Assembly (NCBI RefSeq): GCF_023065955.2
Contig: NW_026622863.1
Coordinates: 40,344,177 to 40,408,176 of the forward strand
DNA length: 64,000 nt
Direction of reading: 5' to 3'
DNA from: Ursus arctos
Lineage: Eukaryota; Chordata; Mammalia; Carnivora; Ursidae
Shown: in pieces, positions 34,590-46,309 of the stretch
Position numbering within the stretch: position 1 is the first letter of the stretch
Layout: each line of letters starts with the position of its first letter
Notes under the pieces: generated by a model
What the model was told of the DNA's origin: nothing
Databases searched by the model: none
Seen by the model: the letters and a program-made list of their open reading frames with translations, nothing else
Made by a program: the position numbers and the translations under genes

Positions 34590-35392
34590 TACTGGGCGAA
34601 GTGCGAGGCACAGGTAACTCGTCGCCGACGTGGAGGAAGCTGGGAAATGCTCTTCCGGTGTGGGCTGCGTCCTCCGTCCACCGCGCGGTAATCTCAGGCA
34701 GGCAGGGAAATTCTCCCGGTGTAGTGCAGTTCTTTCGACGGCAGCGGCCGTGGTCCGCTCTCCACGTGTCAAGTACGCGGAGGTGCGGGCTCTGGATCCC
34801 CCGGCCCGGACTTCAGGGCCAGGGCGGGCCCGCCGGGACTCAGGCAAGTGTGGGTCCCGGCAGGGTGGCCGGGCGCCGGGTACGGCCGCCACGGCCTCGC
34901 TGGTGCCGAGTCTACACCGCAGTGTGAGCCCCAGCAAGGCCTTAGCTTCCTGGGCCTGTCTTCTCTGTAAAAAGGGATTTGTCGTTTACCTCGTAGAGTT
35001 GTTGCGAGAAGGAAATGGTGGAGTGATTGTGCAGCGTACGCCCTGAAAGGAAACGCCACCTGCAATGATTTTTAGGCAGTCCAGTCGTGAAAGCGATGCT
35101 TTCCATTTGTGCAGCCTTCAACACATTGCTTCAGTATCAAAGAGTTTGTTTTCTCATCGTTTAGAAAAGAAATATGGAATAATGTGAATGTCTGTCATGC
35201 ATAGTTGAGAAGATTGAATGAGCCCTTAACGTTATTACTGTTGTTCTGTGAGTCTGTCTAAAAAATATGTAGTAGTTGATTTGCACGCCTCTGGCACCTG
35301 GTGAATGGTTACCTCGTGCCAAGGAACACTCTGCTAGTTTAGGGAAAGAATGGAGCCCTAGAAAGTGATTCCCAGTGTGCTTTTCCTTGCAG

Positions 35393-35452
35393 ATGGGTCA
35401 CATCGCTGCAAGATAAGCCTCATTTTTCATGGCTCCTTTTTTGTGTTCTTGA
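35393..35452 (+). promoter_or_regulatory. Two upstream ORFs in the 5'UTR
   Basis: The first, ATG at 35393, encodes MGHIAAR and stops at 35416. The second, ATG at 35429, encodes MAPFLCS and stops at 35452. Both end before the main ATG at 35520, so they could dampen translation. The first ATG is the very first base of the exon, so its Kozak context depends on exon 1. Confidence 0.6.
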
Positions 35453-35528
35453 TCTGCCTTCTCAGGACACTACTCTTCTTTAAGACAGGAGGCTGGAAAA
35501 AGGACTGTGTTGACAAGTCATGTTCCAG
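35393..35528 (+). CDS. ZNF181: KRAB zinc-finger gene, exon with start codon
   Basis: A strong acceptor (TTTTCCTTGCAG, AG at 35391-35392) and a perfect donor CAG|GTAAGT after 35528 define this exon. Only its last nine bases code: ATG TTC CAG (35520-35528), which joins in frame to GTGACATTTAGT of the KRAB-A exon to give [13 protein letters not shown]. Human ZNF181 as I recall it begins with M-P-Q before the same KRAB start, which supports the choice. Two short uORFs precede the start in the same exon (35393-35416 and 35429-35452). About 5.2 kb of intron follows, filled with L2, SINEs and other repeats. Confidence 0.8.
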
Positions 35529-35999
35529 GTAAGTCGGTAATGTCCCCAGATCTTCCTGAACCACCTAAGCAGAACTCTTGAGTGCTTTGCGTCTCTTACC
35601 AGTTCCTACCTAACAAGAGTCCTTTTAGGGACTGGATCCATGATTCCTTTCATTGTAGCAAAGGATGGAGCCCACAGAACTCCAGAGTACTCTCTTCTGT
35701 CAGTGCTTCTCTTCTCTACTGTCTCTCTGCTTGATGTCTTTGTAGAGTCTTGAGCAAAACTTTTTTGTTTTGTTTTTTACTACAATTCAAAATTCGTTTG
35801 GAATTTTGGGTTAATTGCTTTATGGTGTCAAAGCACTATTATATGGTCTCAGTTAATGGTTTATCAATCTTTTCAGTTGTTCAAGTCAAGAGATGGTTGG
35901 AGTCATCTTTGATTCTTTCCTTTCTCTTAAAACTTACATTCAGACGGTCTAGTTGGATCTAAAATACATAGAGGATATCCACAGAATATGACCAATGGT
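35529..35999 (+). other. Intron, no feature recognised
   Basis: Start of the long intron. AT-rich with no SINE and no frame with known motifs. Confidence 0.5.
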
Positions 36000-36560
36000 T
36001 AGACCATCCAACCACACCACTGCCACCATCCTGTCATTGCTCAGCTTAAAACTCTGCAGTGGCCCTAACTCAGATGTCAGAGTACTACAGTGACTTAAAA
36101 AGCTTTGTGTAATCAGGCTTTTACCTTTCTGATCTCATCTTGCTCTGTCTCCTTGCTCCTTGTGAGCTCTAGCCACTGGCTGCTGCTTCCAGACCTTGGA
36201 AATTGCAGTACTGTCTGCTTGGAATCTTCTTTCCCCAGATATGTACAGGCTGGCATTCTTACCTCCTTCATAGCTCTGTGCAGTGGTTACTTTCTCAGTA
36301 AAGCTTCTCTGAACACCTGCAGTCAACTTTTCCAACAATCATTTCTCCTCCTCCTCACTGCTTTGTTGTTTTTTTTGTGTAGTGATTTTCACTCACTAGA
36401 TAATATACTATTTGTTTACTAAATGCATATGCTCATTGTTCGTCTCTTCCCTCTGGGAGGGATTTTTTTTTTTTTTTTTTTTTTGCTGTTTTCAGTACCC
36501 AGAGTGGTATCTGGTACAAAACAGAGGCTTAGTAAATAGTTGTTGAGTGAAGAAGCTTTG
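36000..36560 (+). mobile_element. L2, 3' end, in intron
   Basis: Sense L2 order is visible: 'TGCAGTGGCCCTAACTCAG', 'GGAATCTTCTTTCCCCAGAT', 'CTGGCATTCTTACCTCC', 'GTTACTTTCTCAGTAAAGC', and the end 'GGCTTAGTAAATAGTTGTTG'. A run of about 23 T (36462-36484) interrupts it near the usual 'GGGCAGGGA' position. Confidence 0.75.
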
Positions 36561-36685
36561 AAAAAATGGTAGGGTAAAATCATGGGGTGGAAGGTGAAGC
36601 CTGCACGGAAGGTATTAGTGGTGTATGTGCTTGTTGGGCAGAGTCTGGTTTCTTGGGAATATTAGATAACTAGAATTGAAAACGA

Positions 36686-36818
36686 TTTTTAAAAAAAGAT
36701 TTTATTTATTTATTTGACAGAGGGAGAGGGAGAAGTAGGCTTCCCACTGACCAGGACCCTGGGATCACGACCTGAGCTGAAGGGAGACATTTAACCTACT
36801 GAGCCACCCATGCACCCC
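36686..36818 (-). mobile_element. CAN-SINE with internal deletion, in intron
   Basis: Tail box AAAGATTTTATTTATTT, shortened body and reversed head ending CCACCCATGCACCCC. About 60 bases of the body (CTGAGCAGGGAGCC region) are missing. Confidence 0.9.
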
Positions 36819-36885
36819 AAAAAACTATTTTTTTAAAAGTAAAAGGTAAAATGAACTAGCTGCCAAAATAATTCATTGATTGATT

Positions 36886-37096
36886 TTTAAAAAAGATTTA
36901 TTTATTTAATTTAGAGAGAGAGTAGGTAAGCAAGGTGAGCAAGAGTGGGGGTGAGGGGGAGAGGGAGAGAGAATCTCCAGCAGACTCCCCACTGAGTGTG
37001 GAGCCTGACATGGGGCTCAATCCCAGGACGCTGAGATCATGATCTGAGCCAAAATCAGGAGTTGGATGCTTCACCGACTGAGCCACCCAGACACTC
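36886..37096 (-). mobile_element. CAN-SINE (older type), in intron
   Basis: AAAAAGATTTATTTATTT tail box, GA-rich body, and a head ending GAGCCACCCAGACACTC. Short flanking similarity TTGATTGATT / TTGATTCATT. Confidence 0.9.
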
Positions 37097-37214
37097 TTGA
37101 TTCATTTCGTAAACATTTATGTTGTACCTGTTAGGAAGAATTGCACATGGGTTTGAGTGTGCGCCGACTTGTAGGACTTCTTGATCTAGTGCAGTACTGA
37201 GAGAACTTTCTACA

Positions 37215-37420
37215 GTGGTGGAAATGTTCTTTATGTATGTTGTCCCGTATGGTACGCACCAGCCCCATATGACTGTTGAGTATTTGAGCTATGATTAAAG
37301 TGACCCAGGAACTGAATTTTAAATTTTATTTAATTTTTAATTTTTATTAATTTAAACTTACATAACCAAATGTGGCTACTGGCTGTATTGAGCATTACAG
37401 GGCTGGTAGAAAAGCAAGAA
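37215..37420. mobile_element. Old palindromic interspersed repeat (MER/hAT-like)
   Basis: The block 'GAACTGAATTTTAAATTTTATTTAATTTTTAATTTT' (37310-37345) is flanked by partly complementary arms (ATGGTACGCACCAGCC.. and ..GTGGCTACTGGCTGTAT). I recognise the text as a common mammalian MER-type repeat but cannot name the family securely. Confidence 0.5.
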
Positions 37421-37687
37421 CGCATAAGAAATTTAGGTAGGTGCTGGAACAAATATCCTAAGTTCTTCTGGGGACAAAGATGAATGAACATCCTAGGCTG
37501 GCTGGGCAATTGAAGGGGCAGAGAGAGTTGAGGCATCCCTGGGGAGGCAAGGCTGTAACTGGTTTTGGTGGCGCATGGTACCAGGGAGGCAGAGATAGAA
37601 GTGGAGTTACAGCAAACTGAGGGACCACCTCGAGCATAGGTGGGTAGGGCTGAGAGTCTTTCAGGGAACTGCAAACATCTTCTGAAG

Positions 37688-38665
37688 TGGTGGTTCTCAA
37701 ACAGGTGATTTTGTCCCCCTTAGCCCTACCTACAGGGGACATTTGATAATGTATGGACACACATTTGGTTGTCACGGTCTGGGGGGTGTTGTCATGCACT
37801 GAAATAAAGTTCTCAGACACCAATTTGAGTGGCCATGCAGGACTGCCTCTGCAAGGGAGAGAGCAGCAGCTGAATTCTGCACATAGCTTTTATTTTATTT
37901 TTTATCAGAAAAGCAAGGACAGATGCATCAAATGGTGAGAAAGGAGTACAAAAGGATGGCAACTATCTTGAAGCCATAAAGCAGGCTTGCATTCTCCCCT
38001 GCACGCCAGCACGCAGGGAGGCAGTCGTGGGGTAAGGGAGGAGCGGGATGTGTCTGCTAGCAATTGTCAGGTACAGGAAGGGGGACTGAGGGTTACATTC
38101 TTCCATCGCTCTAAACCTATGCGCTGCCCCAGGGGATCATGCCAGACCATTGCTTTCAATAGCCTGAGACCAGGAATGCTGCTGACCCTTCAGCTGCTTC
38201 CACAGTCACCCCTTAGGGCTTACAGTACATTTTCTTTCTTCCTTCCTTCCTTCCTTCCTTTCTTTCTTTCTTTCTTTCTTTCTTTTCTTTCTTTTCTTTC
38301 TTTTCTTTCTTGATTTTATTTATTTATTTGACAGAGAGAGACAGCCAGCTAGAGAGGGAACACAAGCAGGGGGAGTGGGAGAGGAGGAAGCAGGCTCCCA
38401 GCAGAGGACCCTGATGTGGGGCTTGATCCCAGGATCCCAGGATCATGCCCTGAGCCAAAGGCAGACCCTTAAAGACTGAGCCCCAACAGTACATTTTCTA
38501 AGGATAACTCTAGGGAGACAGAGGGGAATTGCGACTAGTATCTGATGGGTGGAGGCTAGGGATGCTACTAACTAACTGTTCTACGATGTACAGGACAGCA
38601 CCCAAAACAAACAAATTATCTAGCTTAAAATGTCAGTAGTGCCAAGGTTGAGAAACCCTGATTTA
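37688..38665. mobile_element. hAT-like MER element split by about 0.7 kb of other sequence
   Basis: The left part (37688-37800) starts GTGGTTCTCAAAC and reaches 'GGTCTGGGGGGTGTTG'. The right part (38525-38665) has 'GGGTGGAGGCTAGGGATGC', 'TACAGGACAGCACCC' and ends GTTGAGAAACCCTG. These are the two halves of one MER-type element with terminal inverted repeats. Between them lies unassigned sequence plus a SINE. Confidence 0.65.
38236..38485 (-). mobile_element. CAN-SINE (SINEC1-like) with tail-derived TTCC/TTTC microsatellite
   Basis: The 14-base repeat ACAGTACATTTTCT at 38222-38235 and 38486-38499 encloses both the pyrimidine microsatellite (about 38236-38311) and the reversed SINE. The microsatellite is therefore the expanded A-rich tail of this SINE. 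Confidence 0.95.
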
Positions 38666-38684
38666 AATAAAGAACAAAGGGTAT

Positions 38685-39095
38685 CTATTAATGAGATTAT
38701 GTGAGTTTTCTTTTTTAGACTTAGTACAATGATGTTCATTAATATGTGTTCAAAACTTAAAATATGAAATATCTTTGCATTGGTGGAATAAAACATAGTA
38801 TCTTGTGCATTAATTATTGATTTTTTTAGAAGATTTATGTATTTATTAGGTAGAGAGTGTGCCTGTGCGGGGTGGGGGGGGGCATGGTGGTGGAGAGGGG
38901 CAAAGGGAGAGGGAGAATCCCAAGTAGACTCTGCTAAGTGTGGGCCTGACACAGGGCTCAGTCTCACCACCCTGAGATCACAACCTGAGCTGAAATCAAG
39001 AGTTGGATGCTTAACTGACTGAGATACCCAGGCGCCCCTAGTATTGATTTTTAAATTTGGTTTATCGAGTAGGATTTGTAAAAGCCAATCATTTA
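38685..39095 (-). mobile_element. Ancient L1 fragment, split by a SINE
   Basis: The + strand loosely follows antisense RT-region L1 ('TTAGACTTAGTACAATGATG', 'CTTTGCATTGGTGGAATAAA', 'TTTATCGAGTAGGATTTG'). Weak but continuous on both sides of the SINE. Confidence 0.5.
38826..39041 (-). mobile_element. CAN-SINE with target-site duplication, in intron
   Basis: TATTGATTTTT flanks it at 38815-38825 and 39042-39052. Older-type body with a G-run at 38870-38882. Confidence 0.94.
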
Positions 39096-40992
<1,897 letters not shown>

Positions 40993-41111
40993 TAAAGCTT
41001 ATCCTCCCATTTCAATGACCATCCTTCAAAACTGCCTTTGGTTCCTTTATGATGATGGCCTGTCCTCCATGAGGACCATAGTTTAAACAGGTTTTATATT
41101 TTTCCTGCAAG

Positions 41112-41210
41112 CAGGTCTTTCCATACCTAAGCCGTATGTGATCAGCTTACTGGAAGATGGGAAAGAACCTTGGATGGTGGAGAAAAAACTGTCAAAAGGT
41201 ATGTTTCTAG
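41112..41210 (+). CDS. ZNF181: KRAB-B box exon with NAGNAG acceptor
   Basis: Encodes (A)[19 protein letters not shown] then [13 protein letters not shown], a KRAB-B box. The acceptor CCTGCAAGCAG offers two adjacent AGs, giving a start at 41112 (adds one alanine) or 41115. The human protein as I recall it has the alanine. The donor used is probably TCTAG|GTAAGT after 41210, since KGMFL-D then parallels KGMIP-D of ZNF181. An upstream GTATGT at 41199 is a weaker alternative. The exit phase is 1, and the next exon completes GAT (Asp). Confidence 0.85.
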
Positions 41211-42177
41211 GTAAGTCATGGAGCATCAGGCAAAAGAGATCTTTGTAAAACATGCTTGTAGAAAGTATGGAGGCATTTTAGGGTATTTTAGGGATACCGT
41301 CTTCAGAGATCCCAAATGTAACAAATTGAGGGATCCTTAGCTTAGATTTTAAAATGGCCATTCCTCCATCCCAAATTATTATCTTTCTGTATTATGTTAT
41401 CTAATCAAAAGTGAAGGTTTTGCCATCATAATAATTCAAATTGTTATTCTATTTGAAGTAAAATAAAGCAAATTGTTCTCTTTAAGACCACCTAAGGAAA
41501 AATATACCGATCTTTTTAGGTGAAGAAAGGCTGTCAGTTAGATGGAAATCACTTCTCCCCTAAGGCCGAGCTTCAAAGTTCAAATGTGAACATAAGTGTT
41601 GGAGGAAGTAAAGAATATATAAAAGGTTTCTAGGAACAATATTTTCTAATGTCCAGTACATAATATGATTTCACACAGATCCTACACAAACAAAGCCTAA
41701 ATCTTTCTGAGTGATAAAAAATATTTTGTTCATTGTTAACTTTTTAATGTACTCCTATAAATTGTGTATTTTAAGCATGCTAATCTGACAGCAAATTGAG
41801 ATTAATTGAAAGTTGGAGAACCAAGACTGTGAGATAAAATGTGGTCTTTCACATAAATGTAGGTACAGAATAGAATGTTGGCTTGGAATCCAGAAGACCT
41901 TTTGCATTTTTTTCTGATAATTTCACTTTTATTCCACATACTGATTGCCTGTTTTTAGCTCATTTCGCTTATTACACTCTGTTCCCATCTTTGTGAGCTG
42001 TCTCTATTCTCTGCTCTATTTGAACTTTGTTGAGAAATTATTGAATAAATGAGAATTCAGTCATGTGCTTCCTGGGGGTGGAGATGTGCTCTGTTTCTTA
42101 TCTCTTATTCTTACCATAGAAGTTTCTTTTCAAGAAGTACAGAAAAAGCAGTGTTTTGCTTTCTTGGTATATTTCAG
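41211..42177 (+). other. Intron, no feature recognised
   Basis: AT-rich, with no SINE, L1 or long open frame. It ends in the acceptor TGGTATATTTCAG. Confidence 0.5.
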
Positions 42178-43661
42178 ATTGGGAATCAAGATGGGAAAAC
42201 AAGGAATTATTAACGAAGGAGGATATTTATGATGAAGATTCACTCCAAACGGTAATAATAGAAAAAATTATAAAACAAAGTCATGAATTTTCAAATTTTA
42301 GCAAGGTGGGAATATATAGAGAAGTTGGAGGGGAAGCGTGAAAATCAGGTAGAACATTTCAGACCAGTAACCCTCACCTTTAGAGAAAGTCCCACTGGGG
42401 AAATGTTTACAAATACAGTACATTTAGAAGCATCTTCTATTTAAAGTCTATTCTTTCTGAACCACAGAGAATTTCTGCTGAAGGGAAATCACATAAACAT
42501 GATATATTTAAGAAGAGCTTACCAAAAAAGTCTGTTATAAAAAATGAGGAGATCAATGGTGGAAAGAAACTTTCGAATTCTAAAGAAAGTGTGGCAGCCT
42601 TCAGCCAGAGCAAATCTCTTACCCTTAACCAGACTTACAATAGAGAGAAAGTCTATACATGCAATGAATGTGGGAAAGCCTTTGGCAAACAATCAATCCT
42701 TAATCGCCATTGGAGAATTCATACAGGAGAGAAACCATATGAATGTCACGAATGTGGGAAGACTTTTAGCCATGGCTCATCCCTAACTCGTCATCAGATA
42801 AGTCACAGTGGAGAGAAACCTTACAAATGTATTGAATGTGGGAAGGCTTTTAGCCATGTGTCCTCACTGACCAATCATCAGAGTACTCACACTGGAGAGA
42901 AACCATATGAATGTATGAATTGTGGGAAGTCATTTAGTCGTGTTTCACATCTCATTGAACATCTGAGAATCCATACTCAAGAAAAACTCTATGAGTGTCG
43001 AATATGTGAGAAGGCCTTCATTCATAGATCATCTCTCATTCACCATCAGAAAATTCATACTGGAGAGAAACCTTATGAATGTAGTGAATGTGGAAAAGCC
43101 TTTTGCTGTAGCTCACACCTTACTCGACATCAAAGAATTCACGCTATAGAGAAACAATTTGAGTGCAACAAATGTCTGAAAGTCTTTAGCAGCTTGTCAT
43201 TTCTTATTCAGCATCAGAGTATTCATACTGAAGAAAAACCTTTTGAATGTCAAAAATGCCGGAAATCCTTCAACCAGCCAGAATCACTGAATATGCATTT
43301 AAGAAACCACACTAGATTGAAACCTTATGAATGCAGTATATGTGGGAAAGCCTTCAGTCATAGGTCATCCCTGCTTCAACATCACAGAATTCATACTGGA
43401 GAGAAGCCCTATGAATGTATTAAATGTGGGAAGACCTTCAGCTGTAGTTCAAACCTTACTGTACATCAGAGAATTCATACTGGAGAAAAGCCATATAAAT
43501 GTAACGAATGTGGGAAAGCTTTTAGCAAAGGCTCGAATCTTACTGCCCATCAGAGAATACATAATTCAGAGAAACCCAGTGATGCAATAAGTGTAGAAAA
43601 GCCTTTAGGCCATATGAATCATTATATGTGTGAAAAGTCATACAAGAGAGAAACTGTATGA
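42178..43661 (+). pseudogene. ZNF181: Linker and 11-finger exon of KRAB zinc-finger gene, frame-disrupted linker
   Basis: After the acceptor TATATTTCAG the frame reads DWESRWENKELLTKEDIYDE and on to SHEFSNFSK (42303-42305 is the last good codon), as in ZNF181. Then the family text WEYIEKLEGKRENQ..ESPT continues one frame over and returns to the first frame near 42400. Relative to the remembered human protein this fits a 2-base and a 1-base deletion. In the unshifted frame TGA (42339-42341) and TAG (42381-42383) lie between them. From 42384 the frame is open to 43661. It holds 11 intact C2H2 fingers (first CNECGKAFGKQS, last CNECGKAFSKGS) joined by TGEKPY-type linkers, which bind DNA in the nucleus. 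The fingers look well conserved, so either loss is recent or the damage is spliced out (GT at 42306, AG at 42466-42467, 162 bases, in frame). Confidence 0.85.
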
Positions 43662-43679
43662 ATAGAATATTTGTCGTAT

Positions 43680-44130
43680 ACATTAATAGCCATAGATCTT
43701 TCCTGAAAATTTATACTGGAAGAAAAGTCTTATGAATGTAATGAATATGGGAAGGTCTTTAACAGTGGTACAGCCTTACTGTCCATCACAGTTCACACTG
43801 TAGAGAGACCATTTATTGCCTAGGAAGACAATAAACATGGGAAAGCCTTTAGCCAGTATTAATCCCTTAATTGACATAAGTCCACACTGGAGAAAAACGC
43901 TATAAATGTAACATGGGAAAGACATTAAATATGACTTTCTTATTGAGTTCACACAAGAGAGAAGCAATATGAATATAAAAATTGTGGGAAATCCTTCAGT
44001 TGAGGTGTGTCCCTTATTCTATATCAACTCACACTGGAGAGAGCTTATATGAGAAATGCAGCAAACTGTTCACTATGAGTTCTTATCTTGCTAGACATCA
44101 GAAGATTAATGCTAGAACAGCCTGAAGGAT
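43680..44130 (+). pseudogene. Relic zinc fingers after the stop codon
   Basis: The 3' flank still shows decayed finger text: 'GAATGTAATGAATATGGGAA', 'CACACTGTAGAGAGACC', 'CATGGGAAAGCCTTTAGCC', 'CACACTGGAGAAAAACGC', 'AATTGTGGGAAATCCTTC', 'CTAGACATCAGAAGATTAA'. About five former fingers can be counted, with frameshifts and stops, so the ancestral array was longer. Confidence 0.8.
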
Positions 44131-44387
44131 GTAGGAGTTATGCATAAATCTTTCTTTGCAGTGATGCTGTTTGTAAGCAGTTCTACAGGAGAGCAGAAGA
44201 GTAGATTATAAATGAATATGCCTTTCTTATAGCAGTAGCATGCAACTTTACTCAAGTCCTCCATAGAAGTTTCTTTAGCTAATGGGCATGTGAAGATATT
44301 TAGTCACCCAGTGGATCCAGAAAATGTTTTAAAAATTAAAGCTGCAAAAAGAAGTAAAAGGTGGTGTGAATAACGTTTTCGGTCTCT

Positions 44388-44393
44388 AATAAA
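44388..44393 (+). terminator. ZNF181: Candidate poly(A) signal of the zinc-finger gene
   Basis: AATAAA about 730 bases after the stop codon, with a T/G-rich stretch downstream (near 44,400-44,450). An ATTAAA occurs just upstream at about 44334. Usage cannot be seen from sequence. Confidence 0.5.
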
Positions 44394-46094
44394 ATCAGTT
44401 TGTATATAATGAACTGTTTCACTGTGACACTGATATTTCTTGCAAAATTTTTTACTTTCCTCTTGAAGAATTAAGCCTTACTATAGCCTTTAGTGGGAGA
44501 CTAGTTAAGCTAGAGAAAAATGGCCTCATCTCTGTGCTAAGAATATCATTATTTTGGTGTCAGTTCACACATTTTAATTTTTACAAGTGCAGTGAGAACA
44601 TAACCAAGAAACAACAAACTAGGAGAGATCAGAGCAGTCTTGATGGTGAATGTGCTTTGCAATCTGAATCCTAAGGGATGAGCACTGGTTACATAGCTGT
44701 GTGCAGGCACATGCACTCTGGGAGTCATTCAAGGCAAAGTACACAAGCCTTTTCTGTCATGTTTGCTGCATCTGGACTCCATGATCCAGTGTCTAGTCTC
44801 AAGTTTTGTGGCATTGAGGTATTACTGCTAGCAGCATTTCTGCTAACAGCAATAGTCATTTCTCCGTGCTGGATCATAGTTATGAGAATTTACATTGAAA
44901 TTAATAGTCCAGAGCTGTCCCCATTACTTTCCCTCCAGCCTGCCTACCAGTTTTGAAAACCGTTACTTGTAATATATGTCTTCTTAAAATACTCAAGACA
45001 GTTTTTATTTTCTGTACCAAGCCCTGGCAGATAATTATGGTTTGTAAAGAGGCTGGCTTCAAGTAGTCTTAAGGTTTAGATAAGTTGAATAGTCTTACTG
45101 GCCCCATGGTTTCCTATCTTGTGACTAGAAAGGTGATACATATCAACAATTAGAACTGTCTGGACACTTGGAAGTAAAGGGCGCTTATACAGCTTATATT
45201 TCAGGTTATGTTCTCTATGGCATTTGATGTTGTAAGTAAATTATTTTAAAAAGGAATATTATATCACCGACATAATTCTGATGTGGAATCAGTGATAGGG
45301 TTTCCAACTTTAGACAAGATATTCTGCTCTAGTACACGAGCTACCTTAACTGAAAACCAAGAGGTGAAGGCACATTTCGTAGCAATTCTCAATAGACATA
45401 GTGGGTTTGGAATGGGATGGTGAATTTTTAAAAAGAGATTGATCTTTCCTTTGATTTAGTTTTATTTATGAGATTTTGAAATTCTAAAGAATGTCGAAGG
45501 ATCTTTGAGAGACGTAATTGAGGAAGCACAGAATGGTATCAAACAAGAATTAAGAACCGTTGTGATTATGGATAGACTGGCCACTATATATGTCCAGTTG
45601 TAGGATATTGTAGGATAACGGCAAGCTTTCTGTTTCTCCCATTCTGTGTGCTTCCTCTGCTCTCCCAAGCACTGGTACCACAAAGATGAAGTAGTATTTT
45701 AATCCCTAGATTTTGTTTGCTTTCACTACACAGTTTTATGTTATCTTATGTTGTTATGAGAGGATTCATCCAAATGTTCATACTTCGTCAATTAAGAAGC
45801 ACGAGCACACACATGATAACATTTTACAATGATGCTGAACTAGGAAAAGAAAGCCAGGGTTAAATACAGTGAAGGACTTAAAGCAGTAAGAGTATATTAC
45901 CTTGTTGGAAGATTGGGCTAAGATCATGATGTTACAATGTTACTGATGGAGAATCACACTCAGTCATGTCTGTTAGCCATTTCTTGAGCATCTACTGTGA
46001 GCCAGATAAATAAGACACACTCTGTACCTTTAAAGAGCTCAAAAGTGTGTGTGTGTGCATGTGTCCATGCATATGTGTGTGTGAAGAGTATACA
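44394..46094. other. Unassigned, no gene seen
   Basis: AT-rich intergenic sequence with only short frames. A short TG run lies near 46047. Part of 45.97-46.04 kb resembles L2 wording (CATTTCTTGAGCATCTACTG). Confidence 0.45.
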
Positions 46095-46300
46095 CCCGGA
46101 AGTCATGTTACCTGGATATAAATCCAAGTTGCATGTATACTGTCTTTATGTGACCTTGGACAAATTACTTCACCATCTGTAAATGGTGATGGTAACACCT
46201 CACAGGATTATTATGAAGATAAATAAGTTAATTGGTGTAAGATGTTTACAGTGCCTGATACCTCAAAAGCAGTTAGTGAATATTAGCTATTAATTTCATC
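46095..46300 (+). mobile_element. MIR SINE
   Basis: 'TATGTGACCTTGGACAAATT', 'CTTCACCATCTGTAAATGG', 'AGGATTATTATGAAGATAAA' and 'TTACAGTGCCTGATACC' follow the MIR consensus in order. Confidence 0.85.
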
Positions 46301-46309
46301 ATCATTGTT

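Larger units (their letters stand above)
33890..34960 (+). promoter_or_regulatory. ZNF181: CpG island, promoter of the KRAB zinc-finger gene
   Basis: CpG dinucleotides and GC content rise sharply here compared with the AT-rich surroundings. Two ZNF143/Staf-type motifs (34373-34390 and 34572-34589) and CTTCCGG ETS-like sites are present. A possible first-exon donor CACAG|GTAACT ends at 34613. Transcription start is inferred to lie around 34.4-34.6 kb. An alternative donor is CTCAG|GCAAGT near 34.84 kb. Overlapping long frames on both strands reflect the GC content. Confidence 0.8.

Noticed and set aside
34397..34937. Overlapping frames of 174-176 codons on both strands in the CpG island
   Set aside because: High GC removes stop codons on all strands; no domain is visible and the promoter and first-exon reading explains the sequence.
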